64,000 bases of DNA from Clavelina lepadiformis (GCF_947623445.1 NC_135248.1:5022977-5086976); one strand, 5' to 3'; counted from the stretch's first letter, positions 37,248 through 49,416 are shown. Made by a program: numbers and translations. Notes: generated by a model not told the origin, from the sequence alone.

Positions 37248-37677
37248 TCCTCTTTTGTTAGATTACATCGGGAATGGTTGGTATCAAATTTGAATTTAAA
37301 TATTAAGCTTGGAGGCTGATGCAACAAAATTCAAATTTAACAGGCACATTTGTGATAAGGCTGAATTAGGAAAAGATTTCAAGTGTGAAGAGGTTGATAT
37401 TGTGTTACATAGTGTTGGTTGGTTTCATGTATTGTTTGATGAGAGGCGTCTACATTTTATCCAACTGTTCAAGCCAGCGAAAGTCAAAACTTGATGTTGA
37501 TTTACTCCAAATGATAGCTTGAAAATTTGTGTCACTTTTACAACTTTAACTTTCTTCTCCAATACCATGCGAAAGCGATAAGTAAAGAAAGCCATCTTGG
37601 TGTGTAAAGAATATTTCTTAGCCGCTATTCAGCGTGATGGGATGAAGAAATGTTGACAAGACGCACCGTAATTACAC

Positions 37678-37759
37678 TGGCAGTAGTGGGATTCGAACCC
37701 ACGCCATCGAAATGACTGGTGCCTAAAACCAGCGGCTTAGACCACTCGGCCACACTACC
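37678..37759 (-). tRNA. tRNA-Leu(TAG), unit 6
   Basis: Anticodon TAG. It carries the D-stem change AAGCC and C66 to T (a G-U acceptor pair). The same pair of changes occurs in units 13 and 16. Confidence 0.87.
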
Positions 37760-37912
37760 GCATTTACAAGCGATTTGAAATCTTAATTGCATTTTCAGTA
37801 CATCTTCAAACGTACGAAACACTAACAAGCGGCCATCTCATTGATTTATTAAAGTAAAGAAGACCACTCCATGATTGCGGAGTGAAGTTAAGCATAAAAT
37901 TTGTAAATCCAA

Positions 37913-37994
37913 TGGCAGCGGTGGGATTCGAACCCACGCCATCGAAATGACTGGTGCCTTAAACCAGCGCCTTAGACCGCTCGGCCACGCTACC
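37913..37994 (-). tRNA. tRNA-Leu(AAG), unit 6
   Basis: Array consensus form of Leu(AAG). Confidence 0.96.
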
Positions 37995-38354
37995 TATGTT
38001 GCTAAGTAAGCGATCGGAGTCTCGTTTTAACCTCCCTGCACCAGATCGGTCTTCGAGGGAACAAGTTTGATACAAACAGAGTTTACGTGTAATTGTTGTT
38101 CCAAACCACTTTTAAATATCTTACACCATAATGGTTGTAGCACAACATTTATAAAAGTTTCACAAGTTTGCGTTTCTACTGTCTCGCGTCATGTTTAACT
38201 TGCACGATTTGGGGTGTCTCCTAAATGTTCCAATTTAGTGTTTAGACTGATTCTCAGTAAGACCAATCGAGATTGATTAACGCTCTGGAGATGAAATAAT
38301 AACTTTTGAGAAAGATCTGGCTTACAGTTTTCTGTAAGAATACTGTAAAAGTCG

Positions 38355-38427
38355 CGCCCGATAAGGGATTTGAACCCTTGACCGTTGGATTAAAAGTCCA
38401 ACGCTCTAACGACTGAGCTAACCGGGC
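38355..38427 (-). tRNA. tRNA-Lys(TTT), unit 7
   Basis: The D loop reads GTCGTTAG for GTCGGTAG, changing one of the two conserved G residues. The variant is shared with unit 10. Confidence 0.9.
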
Positions 38428-38857
38428 TCCTCTTTTGTTAGATTACATCGGAAATGGGTGCTATCAAATTTGAATTTAAATATTAAGCTTGGAGGCTGAT
38501 GCAACAAAATTCAAATTTAACAGGCACATTTGTGATAAGGCTGAATTAGGAAACAATTTCAAGTGTGAAGAGGTTGATATTGTTTTACATAGTGTTGGTT
38601 GGTTTCATGTATTGTTTGATGAGAGGCGTTTACAATTTATCCAACCGTTCAAGCCAGCGAAAGTCAAAACTTGATGTCGATTTACTCCAAATGATAGCTT
38701 GAAAATTTGTGTCACTTTTACAACTTTAACTTTCTTCTCCAATACCATGCGAAAGCGATAGGTAAAGAAAGCCATCTTGGTGTGTAAAGAATATTTCTTA
38801 GCCGCTATTCAGCGTGATGGGATGAAGAAATATTGACAAGACGCACCGTAATTACAC

Positions 38858-38939
38858 TGGCAGTGGTGAGATTCGAACCCACGCCATCGAAATGACTGGT
38901 GCCTAAAACCAGCGCCTTAGACCACTCGGCCACACTACC
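38858..38939 (-). tRNA. tRNA-Leu(TAG), unit 7
   Basis: Anticodon TAG, with the same T-stem variant as unit 4. Confidence 0.94.
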
Positions 38940-39092
38940 GCGTTTACAAACGATTTGAAATCTTAATTGCATTTTCAGTACATCTTCAAACGTACGAAAC
39001 ACTAACAAGCGGCCATCTCATTGATTTATTAAAGTAAGAAAGACCACTCCATGATTGCGGAGTGAAGATAAGCATAAAATTTGTAAATCCAA

Positions 39093-39174
39093 TGGCAGCG
39101 GTGGGATTCGAACCCACGCCATCGAAATGACTGGTGCCTTAAACCAGCGCCTTAGACCGTTCGGCCACGCTACC
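39093..39174 (-). tRNA. tRNA-Leu(AAG), unit 7, first copy
   Basis: Anticodon AAG, with the CCGAACGG D loop as in unit 4. Confidence 0.93.
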
Positions 39175-39272
39175 TATGTTGCTAAGTAAGCGATCGGAGT
39201 CTCGTTTTAACCTCCCTGCACCAGATCGGTCTTCGAGGGAACAAGTTTGATACAAACAGACTTTACGTGTAA

Positions 39273-39715
39273 TTGTTGATTCAAGCCAGCGAAAGTCAAA
39301 ACTTGATGTTGATTTACTCCAAATGATAGCTTGAAAATTTGTGTCACTTTTACAACTTACAACTTTACGCTACCACACTACCGCATTTACAAGCGATTTG
39401 AAATCTTAATTGCATTTTCAGTACATCTTCAAACGTACGAAACACTAACAAGCGGTCATCTCATTGATTTATTAAAGTAATGAAGACCACTCCATGATTG
39501 CGGAGTGAAGTTAAGCATAAAATTTGTAAATCCAATGGCAGCGGTGGGATTCGAACCCACGCCATCGAAATGACTGGTGCCTTAAACCAGCGCCTTAGAC
39601 CGTTCGGCCACGCTACCTATGTTGCTAAGTAAGCGATCGGAGTCTCGTTTTAACCTCCCTGCACCAGATCGGTCTTCGAGGGAACAAGTTTGATACAAAC
39701 AGACTTTACGTGTAA
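39273..39715. repeat. 443-bp rearranged insertion in unit 7
   Basis: Same two breakpoints and content as the insertion in unit 4, so the two 1623-bp units descend from one event followed by block duplication. Confidence 0.85.
39536..39617 (-). tRNA. tRNA-Leu(AAG), unit 7, second copy
   Basis: An extra Leu(AAG) inside the rearranged insertion, identical in type to the copy at 35553. Confidence 0.93.
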
Positions 39716-39977
39716 TTGTTGTTCCAAACCATTTTTAAATATCTTACACCATAATGGTTGTAGCACAACATTTATAAAAGTTTCACAAGTTTGCGTTTCT
39801 ACTGTCTCGCGTCATGTTTAACTTGCACGATTTGGGGTGTCTCCTAAATGTTCCAATTTAGTGTTTAGACTGACTCTCAGCAAGACCAATCGAGATTGAT
39901 TAACGCTCTGGAGATGAAATAATTACCTTTGAGAAAGATCTGGCTTACAGTTTTCTGTCAGAATACTGTAAAAGTCG

Positions 39978-40050
39978 CGCCCGATAAGGGATTTGAACCC
40001 TTGACCGTTGGATTAAAAGTCCAACGCTCTACCGACTAAGCTAACCGGGC
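39978..40050 (-). tRNA. tRNA-Lys(TTT), unit 8
   Basis: D-stem variant AGCTTAG as in units 5 and 12; otherwise consensus. Confidence 0.94.
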
Positions 40051-40480
40051 TCCTCTTTTGTTAGATTACATCGGAAATGGTTGGTATCAAATTTGAATTT
40101 AAATATTAAGCTTGGAGGCTGATGCAACAAAATTCAATTTTAACAGGCACATTTGTGATAAGGCTGAATTAGGAAACAATTTCAAGTGTGAAGAGGTTGA
40201 TATTGTGTTACATAGTGTTGGTTGGTTTCATGTATTGTTTGATGAGAGGCGTTTACATTTTATCCAACCGTTCAAGCCAGCGAAAGTCAAAACTTGATGT
40301 TGATTTACTCCAAATAATAGCTTGAAAATTTGTGTCACTTTTACAACTTTAACTTTCTTCTCCAATACCATGCGAAAGCGATAGGTAAAGAAAGCCATCT
40401 TGGTGTGTAAAGAATATTTCTTAGCCTCTATTCAGCGTGATGGGATGAAGAAATATTGACAAGACGCACCGTAATTACAC

Positions 40481-40562
40481 TGGCAGTGGTGGGATTCGAA
40501 CCCACGCCATCGAAATGACTGGTGCCTAAAACCAGCGCCTTAGACCACTCGGCCACACTACC
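40481..40562 (-). tRNA. tRNA-Leu(TAG), unit 8
   Basis: Array consensus form of Leu(TAG). Confidence 0.96.
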
Positions 40563-40715
40563 GCATTTACAAGCGATTTGAAATCTTGATTGCATTTTCA
40601 GTACATCTTCAAACGTACGAAACACTAACAAGCGGCCATCTCATTGATTTATTAAAGTAAGAAAGACCACTCCATGATTGCGGAGTGAAGTTAAGCATAA
40701 AATTTGTAAATCCAA

Positions 40716-40797
40716 TGGCAGCGGTGGGATTCGAACCCACGCCATCGAAATGACTGGTGCCTTAAACCAGCGCCTTAGACCGCTCGGCCACGCTACC
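40716..40797 (-). tRNA. tRNA-Leu(AAG), unit 8
   Basis: Array consensus form of Leu(AAG). Confidence 0.96.
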
Positions 40798-41157
40798 TAT
40801 GTTGCTAAGTAAGCGATCGGAGTCTCGTTTTAACCTCCCTGCACCAGATCGGTCTTCGAGGGAACAAGTTTGATACAAACAGAGTTTACGTGTAATTGTT
40901 GTTCCAAACCACTTTTAAATATCTTACACCATAATGGTTGTAGCACAACATTTATAAAAGTTTCACAAGTTTGCGTTTCTACTGTCTCGCGTCATGTTTA
41001 ACTTGCACGATTTGGGGTGTCTCCTAAATGTTCCAATTTAGTGTTTAGACTGATTCTCAGTAAGACCAATCGAGATTGATTAACGCTCTGGAGATGAAAT
41101 AATAACTTTTGAGAAAGATCTGGCTTACAGTTTTCTGTAAGAATACTGTAAAAGTCG

Positions 41158-41230
41158 CGCCCGATAAGGGATTTGAACCCTTGACCGTTGGATTAAAAGT
41201 CCAACGCTCTACCGACTGAGCTAACCGGGC
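41158..41230 (-). tRNA. tRNA-Lys(TTT), unit 9
   Basis: Identical to the array consensus tRNA-Lys. Confidence 0.96.
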
Positions 41231-41660
41231 TCCTCTTTTGTTAGATTACATCGGAAATGGGTGCTATCAAATTTGAATTTAAATATTAAGCTTGGAGGCT
41301 GATGCAACAAAATTCAATATTAACAGGCACGTTTGTGATAAGGCTGAATTAGGAAACAATTTCAAGTGCGAAGAGGTGGATATTGTGTTACATAGTGTTG
41401 GTTGGTTTCATGTATTGTTTGATGAGAGGCGTCTACATTTTATCCAACCGTTCAAGCCAGCGAAAGTCAAAACTTGATGTTGATTTACTCCAAATGATAG
41501 CTTGAAAATTTGTGTCACTTTTACAACTTTAACTTTCTTCTCCAATACCATGCGAAAGCGATAGGTAAAGAAAGCCATCTTGGTGTGTAAAGAATATTTG
41601 TTAGCCGCTATTCAGCGTGATGGGATGAAGAAATATTGACAAGACGCACCGTAATTACAC

Positions 41661-41742
41661 TGGCAGTGGTGGGATTCGAACCCATGCCATCGAAATGACT
41701 GGTGCCTAAAACCAGCGGCTTAGACCACTCGGCCACACTACC
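41661..41742 (-). tRNA. tRNA-Leu(TAG), unit 9
   Basis: Anticodon TAG. It carries the D-stem change AAGCC and one change next to the T stem (GCATGGG for GCGTGGG). Confidence 0.86.
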
Positions 41743-41895
41743 GCATTTACAAGCGATTTGAAATCTTAATTGCATTTTCAGTACATCTTCAAATGTACGA
41801 AACACTAACAAGCGGCCATCTCATTGATATATTAAAGTAAAGAAGACCACTCCATGATTGCGGAGTGAAGATAAGCATAAAATTTGTAAATCCAA

Positions 41896-41977
41896 TGGCA
41901 GCGGTGGGATTCGAACCCACGAAATCGCAATGACTGGTGCCTTAAACCAGCGCCTTAGACCGCTCGGCCACGCTACC
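41896..41977 (-). tRNA. tRNA-Leu(AAG), unit 9
   Basis: Anticodon AAG. Three changes in the variable arm (CATTGCGATTTCG) weaken its stem; the rest is consensus. Confidence 0.88.
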
Positions 41978-42337
41978 TATGTTGCTAAGTAAGCGATCGG
42001 AGTCTCGTTTTAACCTCCCTGCACCAGATCGGTCTTCGAGGGAACAAGTTTGATACAAACAGAGTTTACGTGTAATTGTTGTTCCAAACCACTTTTAAAT
42101 ATCTTACACCATAATGGTTGTAGCACAACATTTATAAAAGTTTCACAAGTTTGCGTTTCTACTGTCTCGCGTCATGTTTAACTTGCACGATTTGGGGTGT
42201 CTCCTAAATGTTCCAATTTAGTGTTTAGACTGATTCTCAGTAAGACCAATCGAGATTGATTAACGCTCTGGAGATGAAATAATAACTTTTGAGAAAGATC
42301 TGGCTTACAGTTTTCTGTCAGAATACTGTAAAAGTCG

Positions 42338-42410
42338 CGCCCGATAAGTGATTTGAACCCTTGACCGTTGGATTAAAAGTCCAACGCTCTAACGACTGAG
42401 CTAACCGGGC
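42338..42410 (-). tRNA. tRNA-Lys(TTT), unit 10
   Basis: D loop variant GTCGTTAG, plus one T-stem change (ATCAC for ATCCC) that breaks a pair. Confidence 0.85.
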
Positions 42411-42840
42411 TCCTCTTTTGTTAGATTACATCGGAAATGCGTGCTATCAAATTTGAACTTAAATATTAATCTTGGAGGCTGATGCAACAAAATTCAAATT
42501 TAACAGGCACATTTGTGATAAGGCTGAATTAGGAAACAATTTCAAGTGTGAAGAGGTTGATATTGTGTTACATAGTGTTGGTTGGTTTCATGTATTGTTT
42601 AATGAGAGGCGTCTACATTTTATCCAACCGTTCAAGCCAGCGAAAGTCAAAACTTGATGTTGATTTACTCCAAATGATAGCTTGAAAATTTGTGTCACTT
42701 TTACAACTTTAACTTTCTTCTCCAATACCATGCGAAAGCGATAGGTAAAGAAAGCCATCTTGGTGTGTAAAGAATATTTCTTAGCCGCTATTCAGCGTGA
42801 TGGGATGAAGAAATATTGACAAGACGCACCGTAATTACAC

Positions 42841-42922
42841 TGGCAGTGGTGGGATTCGAACCCACGCCATCGAAATGACTGGTGCCTAAAACCAGCGCCT
42901 TAGACCACTCGGCCATACTACC
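42841..42922 (-). tRNA. tRNA-Leu(TAG), unit 10
   Basis: Anticodon TAG, with the G7-to-A acceptor change as in unit 3. Confidence 0.9.
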
Positions 42923-43075
42923 GCATTTACAAGCGATTTGAAATCTTAATTGCATTTTCAGTACATCTTCAAACGTACGAAACACTAACAAGCGGCCATC
43001 TCATTGATTTATTAAAGTAAGGAAGACCACTCCATGATTGCGGAGTGAAGTTAAGCATAAAATTTGTAAATCCAA

Positions 43076-43157
43076 TGGCAGCGGTGGGATTCGAACCCAC
43101 GTCATCGAAATGACTGGTGCCTTAAACCAGCGCCTTAGACCGCTCGGCCACGCTACC
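43076..43157 (-). tRNA. tRNA-Leu(AAG), unit 10
   Basis: Anticodon AAG, with the variable-arm variant ATGACG as in unit 3. Confidence 0.94.
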
Positions 43158-43517
43158 TATGTTGCTAAGTAAGCGATCGGAGTCTCGTTTTAACCTCCCT
43201 GCACCAGATCGGTCTTCGAGGGAACAAGTTTGATACAAACAGAGTTTACGTGTAATTGTTGTTCCAAACCACTTTTAAATATCTTACACCATAATGGTTG
43301 TAACACAACATTTATAAAAGTTTCACAAGTTTGCGTTTCTACTGTCTCGCGTCATGTTTAACTTGCACGATTTGGGGTGTCTCCTAAATATTCCAATTTA
43401 GTGTTTAGACTGATTCTCAACAAGACCAATCGAGATTGATTAACGCTCTGGAGATGAAATAATAAGTTTTGCGAAAGATCAAGCTTACAGTTTTCTGTCA
43501 GAATACTGTAAAAGTCG

Positions 43518-43590
43518 CGCCCGATAAGGGATTTGAACCCTTGACCGTTGGATTAAAAGTCCAACGCTCTACCGACTGAGCTAACCGGGC
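43518..43590 (-). tRNA. tRNA-Lys(TTT), unit 11
   Basis: Identical to the array consensus tRNA-Lys. Confidence 0.96.
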
Positions 43591-44020
43591 TCCTCTTTTG
43601 TTAGATTACATCGGAAATGGGTGCTATCAAATTTGAATTTAAATATTAAGCTTGGAGGCTGATGCAACAAAATTCAAATTTAACAGGCACATTTGTGATA
43701 AGGCTGAATTAGGAAACAATTTCAAGTGTGAAGAGGTTGATATTGTTTTACATAGTGTTGGTTGGTTTCATGTATTGTTTGATGAGAGGCGTTTACAATT
43801 TATCCAACCGTTCAAGCCAGCGAAAGTCAAAACTTGATGTCGATTTACTCCAAATGATAGCTTGAAAATTTGTGTCACTTTTACAACTTTAACTTTCTTC
43901 TCCAATACCATGCGAAAGCGATAGGTAAAGAAAGCCATCTTGGTGTGTAAAGAATATTTCTTAGCCGCTATTCAGCGTGATGGGATGAAGAAATATTGAC
44001 AAGACGCACCGTAATTACAC

Positions 44021-44102
44021 TGGCAGTGGTGAGATTCGAACCCACGCCATCGAAATGACTGGTGCCTAAAACCAGCGCCTTAGACCACTCGGCCACACTA
44101 CC
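44021..44102 (-). tRNA. tRNA-Leu(TAG), unit 11
   Basis: Anticodon TAG, with the T-stem variant as in units 4 and 7. Confidence 0.94.
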
Positions 44103-44255
44103 GCGTTTACAAACGATTTGAAATCTTAATTGCATTTTCAGTACATCTTCAAACGTACGAAACACTAACAAGCGGCCATCTCATTGATTTATTAAAGTAA
44201 GAAAGACCACTCCATGATTGCGGAGTGAAGATAAGCATAAAATTTGTAAATCCAA

Positions 44256-44337
44256 TGGCAGCGGTGGGATTCGAACCCACGCCATCGAAATGACTGGTGC
44301 CTTAAACCAGCGCCTTAGACCGCTCGGCCACGCTACC
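44256..44337 (-). tRNA. tRNA-Leu(AAG), unit 11
   Basis: Array consensus form of Leu(AAG). Unit 11 resembles units 4 and 7 but lacks their 443-bp insertion. Confidence 0.96.
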
Positions 44338-44697
44338 TATGTTGCTAAGTAAGCGATCGGAGTCTCGTTTTATCCTCCCTGCACCAGATCGGTCTTCGAG
44401 GGAACAAGTTTGATACAAACAGACTTTACGTGTAATTGTTGTTCCAAACCATTTTTAAATATCTTACATCATAATGGTTGTAGCACAACATTTATAAAAG
44501 TTTCACAAGTTTGCGTTTCTACTGTCTCGCGTCATGTTTAACTTGCACGATTTGGGGTGTCTCCTAAATGTTCCAATTTAGTGTTTAGACTGACTCTCAG
44601 CAAGACCAATCGAGATTGATTAACGCTCTGGAGATGAAATAATTACCTTTGAGAAAGATCTGGCTTACAGTTTTCTGTCAGAATACTGTAAAAGTCG

Positions 44698-44770
44698 CGC
44701 CCGATAAGGGATTTGAACCCTTGACCGTTGGATTAAAAGTCCAACGCTCTACCGACTAAGCTAACCGGGC
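44698..44770 (-). tRNA. tRNA-Lys(TTT), unit 12
   Basis: D-stem variant AGCTTAG as in units 5 and 8. Confidence 0.94.
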
Positions 44771-45200
44771 TCCTCTTTTGTTAGATTACATCGGAAATGG
44801 TTGGTATCAAATTTGAATTTAAATATTAAGCTTGGAGGCTGATGCAACAAAATTCAATTTTAACAGGCACATTTGTGATAAGGCTGAATTAGGAAACAAT
44901 TTCAAGTGTGAAGAGGTTGATATTGTGTTACATAGTGTTGGTTGGTTTCATGTATTGTTTGATGAGAGGCGTTTACATTTTATCCAACCGTTCAAGCCAG
45001 CGAAAGTCAAAACTTGATGTTGATTTACTCCAAATGATAGCTTGAAAATTTGTGTCACTTTTACAACTTTAACTTTCTTCTCCAATACCATGCGAAAGCG
45101 ATAGGTAAAGAAAGCCATCTTGGTGTGTAAAGAATATTTCTTAGCCTCTATTCAGCGTGATGGGATGAAGAAATATTGACAAGACGCACCGTAATTACAC

Positions 45201-45282
45201 TGGCAGTGGTGGGATTCGAACCCACGCCATCGAAATGACTGGTGCCTAAAACCAGCGCCTTAGACCACTCGGCCACACTACC
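45201..45282 (-). tRNA. tRNA-Leu(TAG), unit 12
   Basis: Array consensus form of Leu(TAG). Confidence 0.96.
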
Positions 45283-45435
45283 GCATTTACAAGCGATTTG
45301 AAATCTTGATTGCATTTTCAGTACATCTTCAAACGTACGAAACACTAACAAGCGGCCATCTCATTGATTTATTAAAGTAAGAAAGACCACTCCATGATTG
45401 CGGAGTGAAGTTAAGCATAAAATTTGTAAATCCAA

Positions 45436-45516
45436 TGGCAGCGGTGGGATTCGAACCCACGCCATCGAAATGACTAGTGCCTTAAACCAGCGCCTTAGCC
45501 GCTCGGCCACGCTACC
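45436..45516 (-). tRNA. tRNA-Leu(AAG), unit 12, 81 nt
   Basis: Anticodon AAG. One base is missing from the D loop (GGCTAAGG), which makes this unit 1179 bp, and the anticodon stem reads ACTAG (one G-U pair). The deletion may impair folding. Confidence 0.85.
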
Positions 45517-45876
45517 TATGTTGCTAAGTATGCGATCGGAGTCTCGTTTTAACCTCCCTGCACCAGATCGGTCTTCGAGGGAACAAGTTTGATACAAACA
45601 GACTTTACGTGTAATTGTTGTTCCAAACCACTTTTAAATATCTTACACCATAATGGTTGTAACACAACATTTATAAAAGTTTCACAAGTTTGCGTTTCTA
45701 CTGTCTCGCGTCATGTTTAACTTGCACGATTTTGGGTGTCTCCTAAATGTTCCAATTTAGTGTTTAGACTGACTCTCAGCAAGACCAAGCGAGATTGATT
45801 AACGCTCTGGAGATGAAATAATAACTTTTGCGAAAGATCTGGCTTACAGTTTTCTGTCAGAATACTGTAAAAGTCG

Positions 45877-45949
45877 CGGCCGATAAGGGATTTGAACCCT
45901 TGACCGTTGGATTATAAGTCCAACGCTCTACCGACTGAGCTAACCGGGC
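45877..45949 (-). tRNA. tRNA-Lys body with anticodon TAT, unit 13
   Basis: The body is tRNA-Lys, but the anticodon loop reads CTTATAA, so the anticodon is TAT, which would read the Ile codon AUA. The acceptor also has the C2-C71 mismatch. It is either an anticodon-shifted tRNA or a pseudogene, and the damaged acceptor favours a pseudogene. Unit 16 has the same sequence. Confidence 0.75.
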
Positions 45950-46379
45950 TCCTCTTTTGTTAGATTACATCGGGAATGGTTGGTATCAAATTTGAATTTA
46001 AATATTAAGCTTGGAGGCTGATGCAACAAAATTCAAATTTAACAGGCACATTTGTGATAAGGCTGAATTAGGAAAAGATTTCAAGTGTGAAGAGGTTGAT
46101 ATTGTGTTACATAGTGTTGGTTGGTTTCATGTATTGTTTGATGAGAGGCGTCTACATTTTATCCAACTGTTCAAGCCAGCGAAAGTCAAAACTTGATGTT
46201 GATTTACTCCAAATGATAGCTTGAAAATTTGTGTCACTTTTACAACTTTAACTTTCTTCTCCAATACCATGCGAAAGCGATAAGTAAAGAAAGCCATCTT
46301 GGTGTGTAAAGAATATTTCTTAGCCGCTATTCAGCGTGATGGGATGAAGAATTGTTGACAAGACGCACCGTAATTACAC

Positions 46380-46461
46380 TGGCAGTAGTGGGATTCGAAC
46401 CCACGCCATCGAAATGACTGGTGCCTAAAACCAGCGGCTTAGACCACTCGGCCACACTACC
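46380..46461 (-). tRNA. tRNA-Leu(TAG), unit 13
   Basis: Anticodon TAG, with the AAGCC D-stem change and the C66-to-T acceptor change. Confidence 0.87.
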
Positions 46462-46614
46462 GCATTTACAAGCGATTTGAAATCTTAATTGCATTTTCAG
46501 TACATCTTCAAACGTACGAAACACTAACAAGCGGTCATCTCATTGATTTATTAAAGTAAGGAAGACCACTCCATGATTGCGGAGTGAAGTTAAGCATAAA
46601 ATTTGTAAATCCAA

Positions 46615-46696
46615 TGGCAGCGGTGGGATTCGAACCCACGCCATCGAAATGACTGGTGCCTTAAACCAGCGCCTTAGACCGCTCGGCCACGCTACC
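46615..46696 (-). tRNA. tRNA-Leu(AAG), unit 13
   Basis: Array consensus form of Leu(AAG). Confidence 0.96.
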
Positions 46697-47056
46697 TATG
46701 TTGCTAAGTAAGCGATCGGAGTCTCGTTTTAACCTCCCTGCACCAGATCGGTCTTCGAGGGAACAAGTTTGATACAAACAGACTTTACGTGTAATTGTTG
46801 TTCCAAACCATTTTTAAATATCTTACACCATAATGGTTGTAGCACAACATTTATAAAAGTTTCACAAGTTTGCGTTTCTACTGTCTCGCGTCATGTTTAA
46901 CTTGCACGATTTGGGGTGTCTCCTAAATGTTCCAATTTAGTGTTTAGACTGACTCTCAGCAAGACCAATCGAGATTGATTAACGCTCTGGAGATGAAATA
47001 ATAACTTTTGAGAAAGATCTGGCTTACAGTTTTCTGTCAGAATACTGTAAAATTCG

Positions 47057-47129
47057 CATCCGATAAGGGATTTGAACCCTTGACCGTTGGATTAAAAGTC
47101 CAACGCCCTACCAACTGAGCTAACCGGGC
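47057..47129 (-). tRNA. tRNA-Lys(TTT), unit 14, weakened acceptor
   Basis: The 3' end reads CGGATG, giving a G-U at pair 1 and a C-A mismatch at pair 2. The D arm reads TTGGTAGGGC. Anticodon TTT is intact. Function is doubtful. Confidence 0.8.
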
Positions 47130-47559
47130 TCCTCTTTTGTTAGATTACATCGGAAATGGGTGCTATCAAATTTGAATTTAAATATTAAGCTTGGAGGCTG
47201 ATGCAACAAAATTCAAATTTAACAGCCACATTTGTGATAAGGCTGAATTAGGAAAAGATTTCAAGTGTGAAGAGGTTGATATTGTGTTACATAGTGTTGG
47301 TTGGTTTCATGTATTGTTTGATGAGAGGCGTCTACATTTTATCCAACCGTTCAAGCCAGCGAAAGTGAAAACTTGATGTTGATTTACTCCAAATGATAGC
47401 TTGAAAATTTGTGTCACTTTTACAACTTTAACTTTCTTCTCCAATACCATGCGAAAGCGATAGGTAAAGAAAGCCATCTTGGTGTGTAAAGAATATTTCT
47501 TAGCCGCTATTCAGCGTGATGGGATGAAGAAATGTTGACAAGACGCACCGTAATTACAC

Positions 47560-47641
47560 TGGCAGTGGTGGGATTCGAACCCACGCCATCGAAATGACTG
47601 GTGCCTAAAACCAGCGCCTTAGACCACTCGGCCACACTACC
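47560..47641 (-). tRNA. tRNA-Leu(TAG), unit 14
   Basis: Array consensus form of Leu(TAG). Confidence 0.96.
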
Positions 47642-47794
47642 GCATTTACAAGCGATTTGAAATCTTAATTGCATTTTCAGTACATCTTCAAACGTACGAA
47701 ACACTAACAAGCGGTCATCTCATTGATTTATTAAAGTAAGAAAGACCACTCCATGATTGCGGAGTGAAGTTAAGCATAAAATTTGTAAATCCAA

Positions 47795-47876
47795 TGTCAG
47801 CGGTGGGATTCGAACCCACGCCATCGAAATGACTGGTGCCTTAAACCAGCGCCTTAGATCGCTCGGCAACGCTACC
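47795..47876 (-). tRNA. tRNA-Leu(AAG), unit 14, damaged
   Basis: Anticodon AAG. It has an acceptor mismatch at pair 2-71 (3' strand CGCTGAC), a D-stem/A-box change (GTTGCCGAG) and GATC in the D loop for GGTC. Probably weak or dead. Unit 17 is the same. Confidence 0.8.
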
Positions 47877-48236
47877 TATGTTGCTAAGTAAGCGATCGGA
47901 GTCTCGTTTTAACCTCCCTGCACCAGATCGGTCTTCGAGGGAATAAGTTTGATACAAACAGAGTTTATGTGTAATTGTTGTTCCAAACCACTTTTAAATA
48001 TCTTACACCATAATGGTTGTAGCACAACATTTATAAAAGTTTCACAAGTTTGCGTTTCTACTGTCTCGCGTCATGATTAACTTGCACGATTTGGGGTGTC
48101 TCCTAAATGTTCCAATTTAGTGTTTAGACTGATTCTCAACAAGACCAATCGAGATTGATTAACGCTCTGGAGATGATATAATAACTTTTGAGAAAAATCT
48201 GGCTTACAGTTTTCTGTCAGAATACTGTAAAAGTCG

Positions 48237-48309
48237 CGGCCGATAAGGGATTTGAACCCTTGACCGTTGGATTAAAAGTCCAACGCTCTACCGACTGAGC
48301 TAACCGGGC
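48237..48309 (-). tRNA. tRNA-Lys(TTT), unit 15
   Basis: Anticodon TTT, with the C2-C71 acceptor mismatch (3' strand CGGCC); otherwise consensus. Confidence 0.87.
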
Positions 48310-48739
48310 TCCTCTTTTGTTAGATTACATCGGGAATGGTTGGTATCAAATTTGAATTTAAATATTAAGCTTGGAGGCTGATGCAACAAAATTCAATATT
48401 AACAGGCACGTTTGTGATAAGGCTGAATTAGGAAACAATTTCAAGTGCGAAGAGGTGGATATTGTGTTACATAGTGTTGGTTGGTTTCATGTATTGTTTG
48501 ATGAGAGGCGTCTACATTTTATCCAACCGTTCAAGCCAGCGAAAGTCAAAACTTGATGTTGATTTACTCCAAATGATAGCTTGAAAATTTGTGTCACTTT
48601 TACAACTTTAACTTTCTTCTCCAATACCATGCGAAAGCGATAGGTAAAGAAAGCCATCTTGGTGTGTAAAGAATATTTCTTAGCCGCTATTCAGCGTGAT
48701 GGGATGAAGAAATATTGACAAGACGCACCGTAATTACAC

Positions 48740-48821
48740 TGGCAGTGGTGGGATTCGAACCCACGCCATCGAAATGACCGGTGCCTAAAACCAGCGCCTT
48801 AGACCACTCGGCCACACTACC
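48740..48821 (-). tRNA. tRNA-Leu(TAG), unit 15
   Basis: Anticodon TAG. The anticodon stem reads ACCGG, giving one U-G pair. This is the only difference I noticed from its copy in unit 18. Confidence 0.94.
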
Positions 48822-48974
48822 TCGTTTACAAGCGATTTGAAATCTTAATTGCATTTTCAGTACATCTTCAAACGTACGAAACACTAAAAAGCGGCCATCT
48901 CATTGATTTATTAAAGTAAGAAAGACCACTCCATGATTGCGGAGTGAAGTTAAGCATAAAATTTGTAAATCCAA

Positions 48975-49056
48975 TGGCAGCGGTGGGATTCGAACCCACG
49001 CCATCGAAATGACTAGTGCCTTAAACCAGCGCCTTAGTCCGCTCGGCCACGCTACC
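48975..49056 (-). tRNA. tRNA-Leu(AAG), unit 15
   Basis: Anticodon AAG. Anticodon-stem variant ACTAG and D-loop variant GGACTAAGG. This matches unit 12 apart from the base missing there. Confidence 0.92.
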
Positions 49057-49416
49057 TATGTTGCTAAGTATGCGATCGGAGTCTCGTTTTAACCTCCCTG
49101 CACCAGATCGGTCTTCGAGGGAACAAGTTTGATACAAACAGACTTTACGTGTAATTGTTGTTCCAAACCACTTTTAAATATCTTACACCATAATGGTTGT
49201 AACACAACATTTATAAAAGTTTCACAAGTTTGCGTTTCTACTGTCTCGCGTCATGTTTAACTTGCACGATTTTGGGTGTCTCCTAAATGTTCCAATTTAG
49301 TGTTTAGACTGACTCTCAGCAAGACCAAGCGAGATTGATTAACGCTCTGGAGATGAAATAATAACTTTTGCGAAAGATCTGGCTTACAGTTTTCTGTCAG
49401 AATACTGTAAAAGTCG

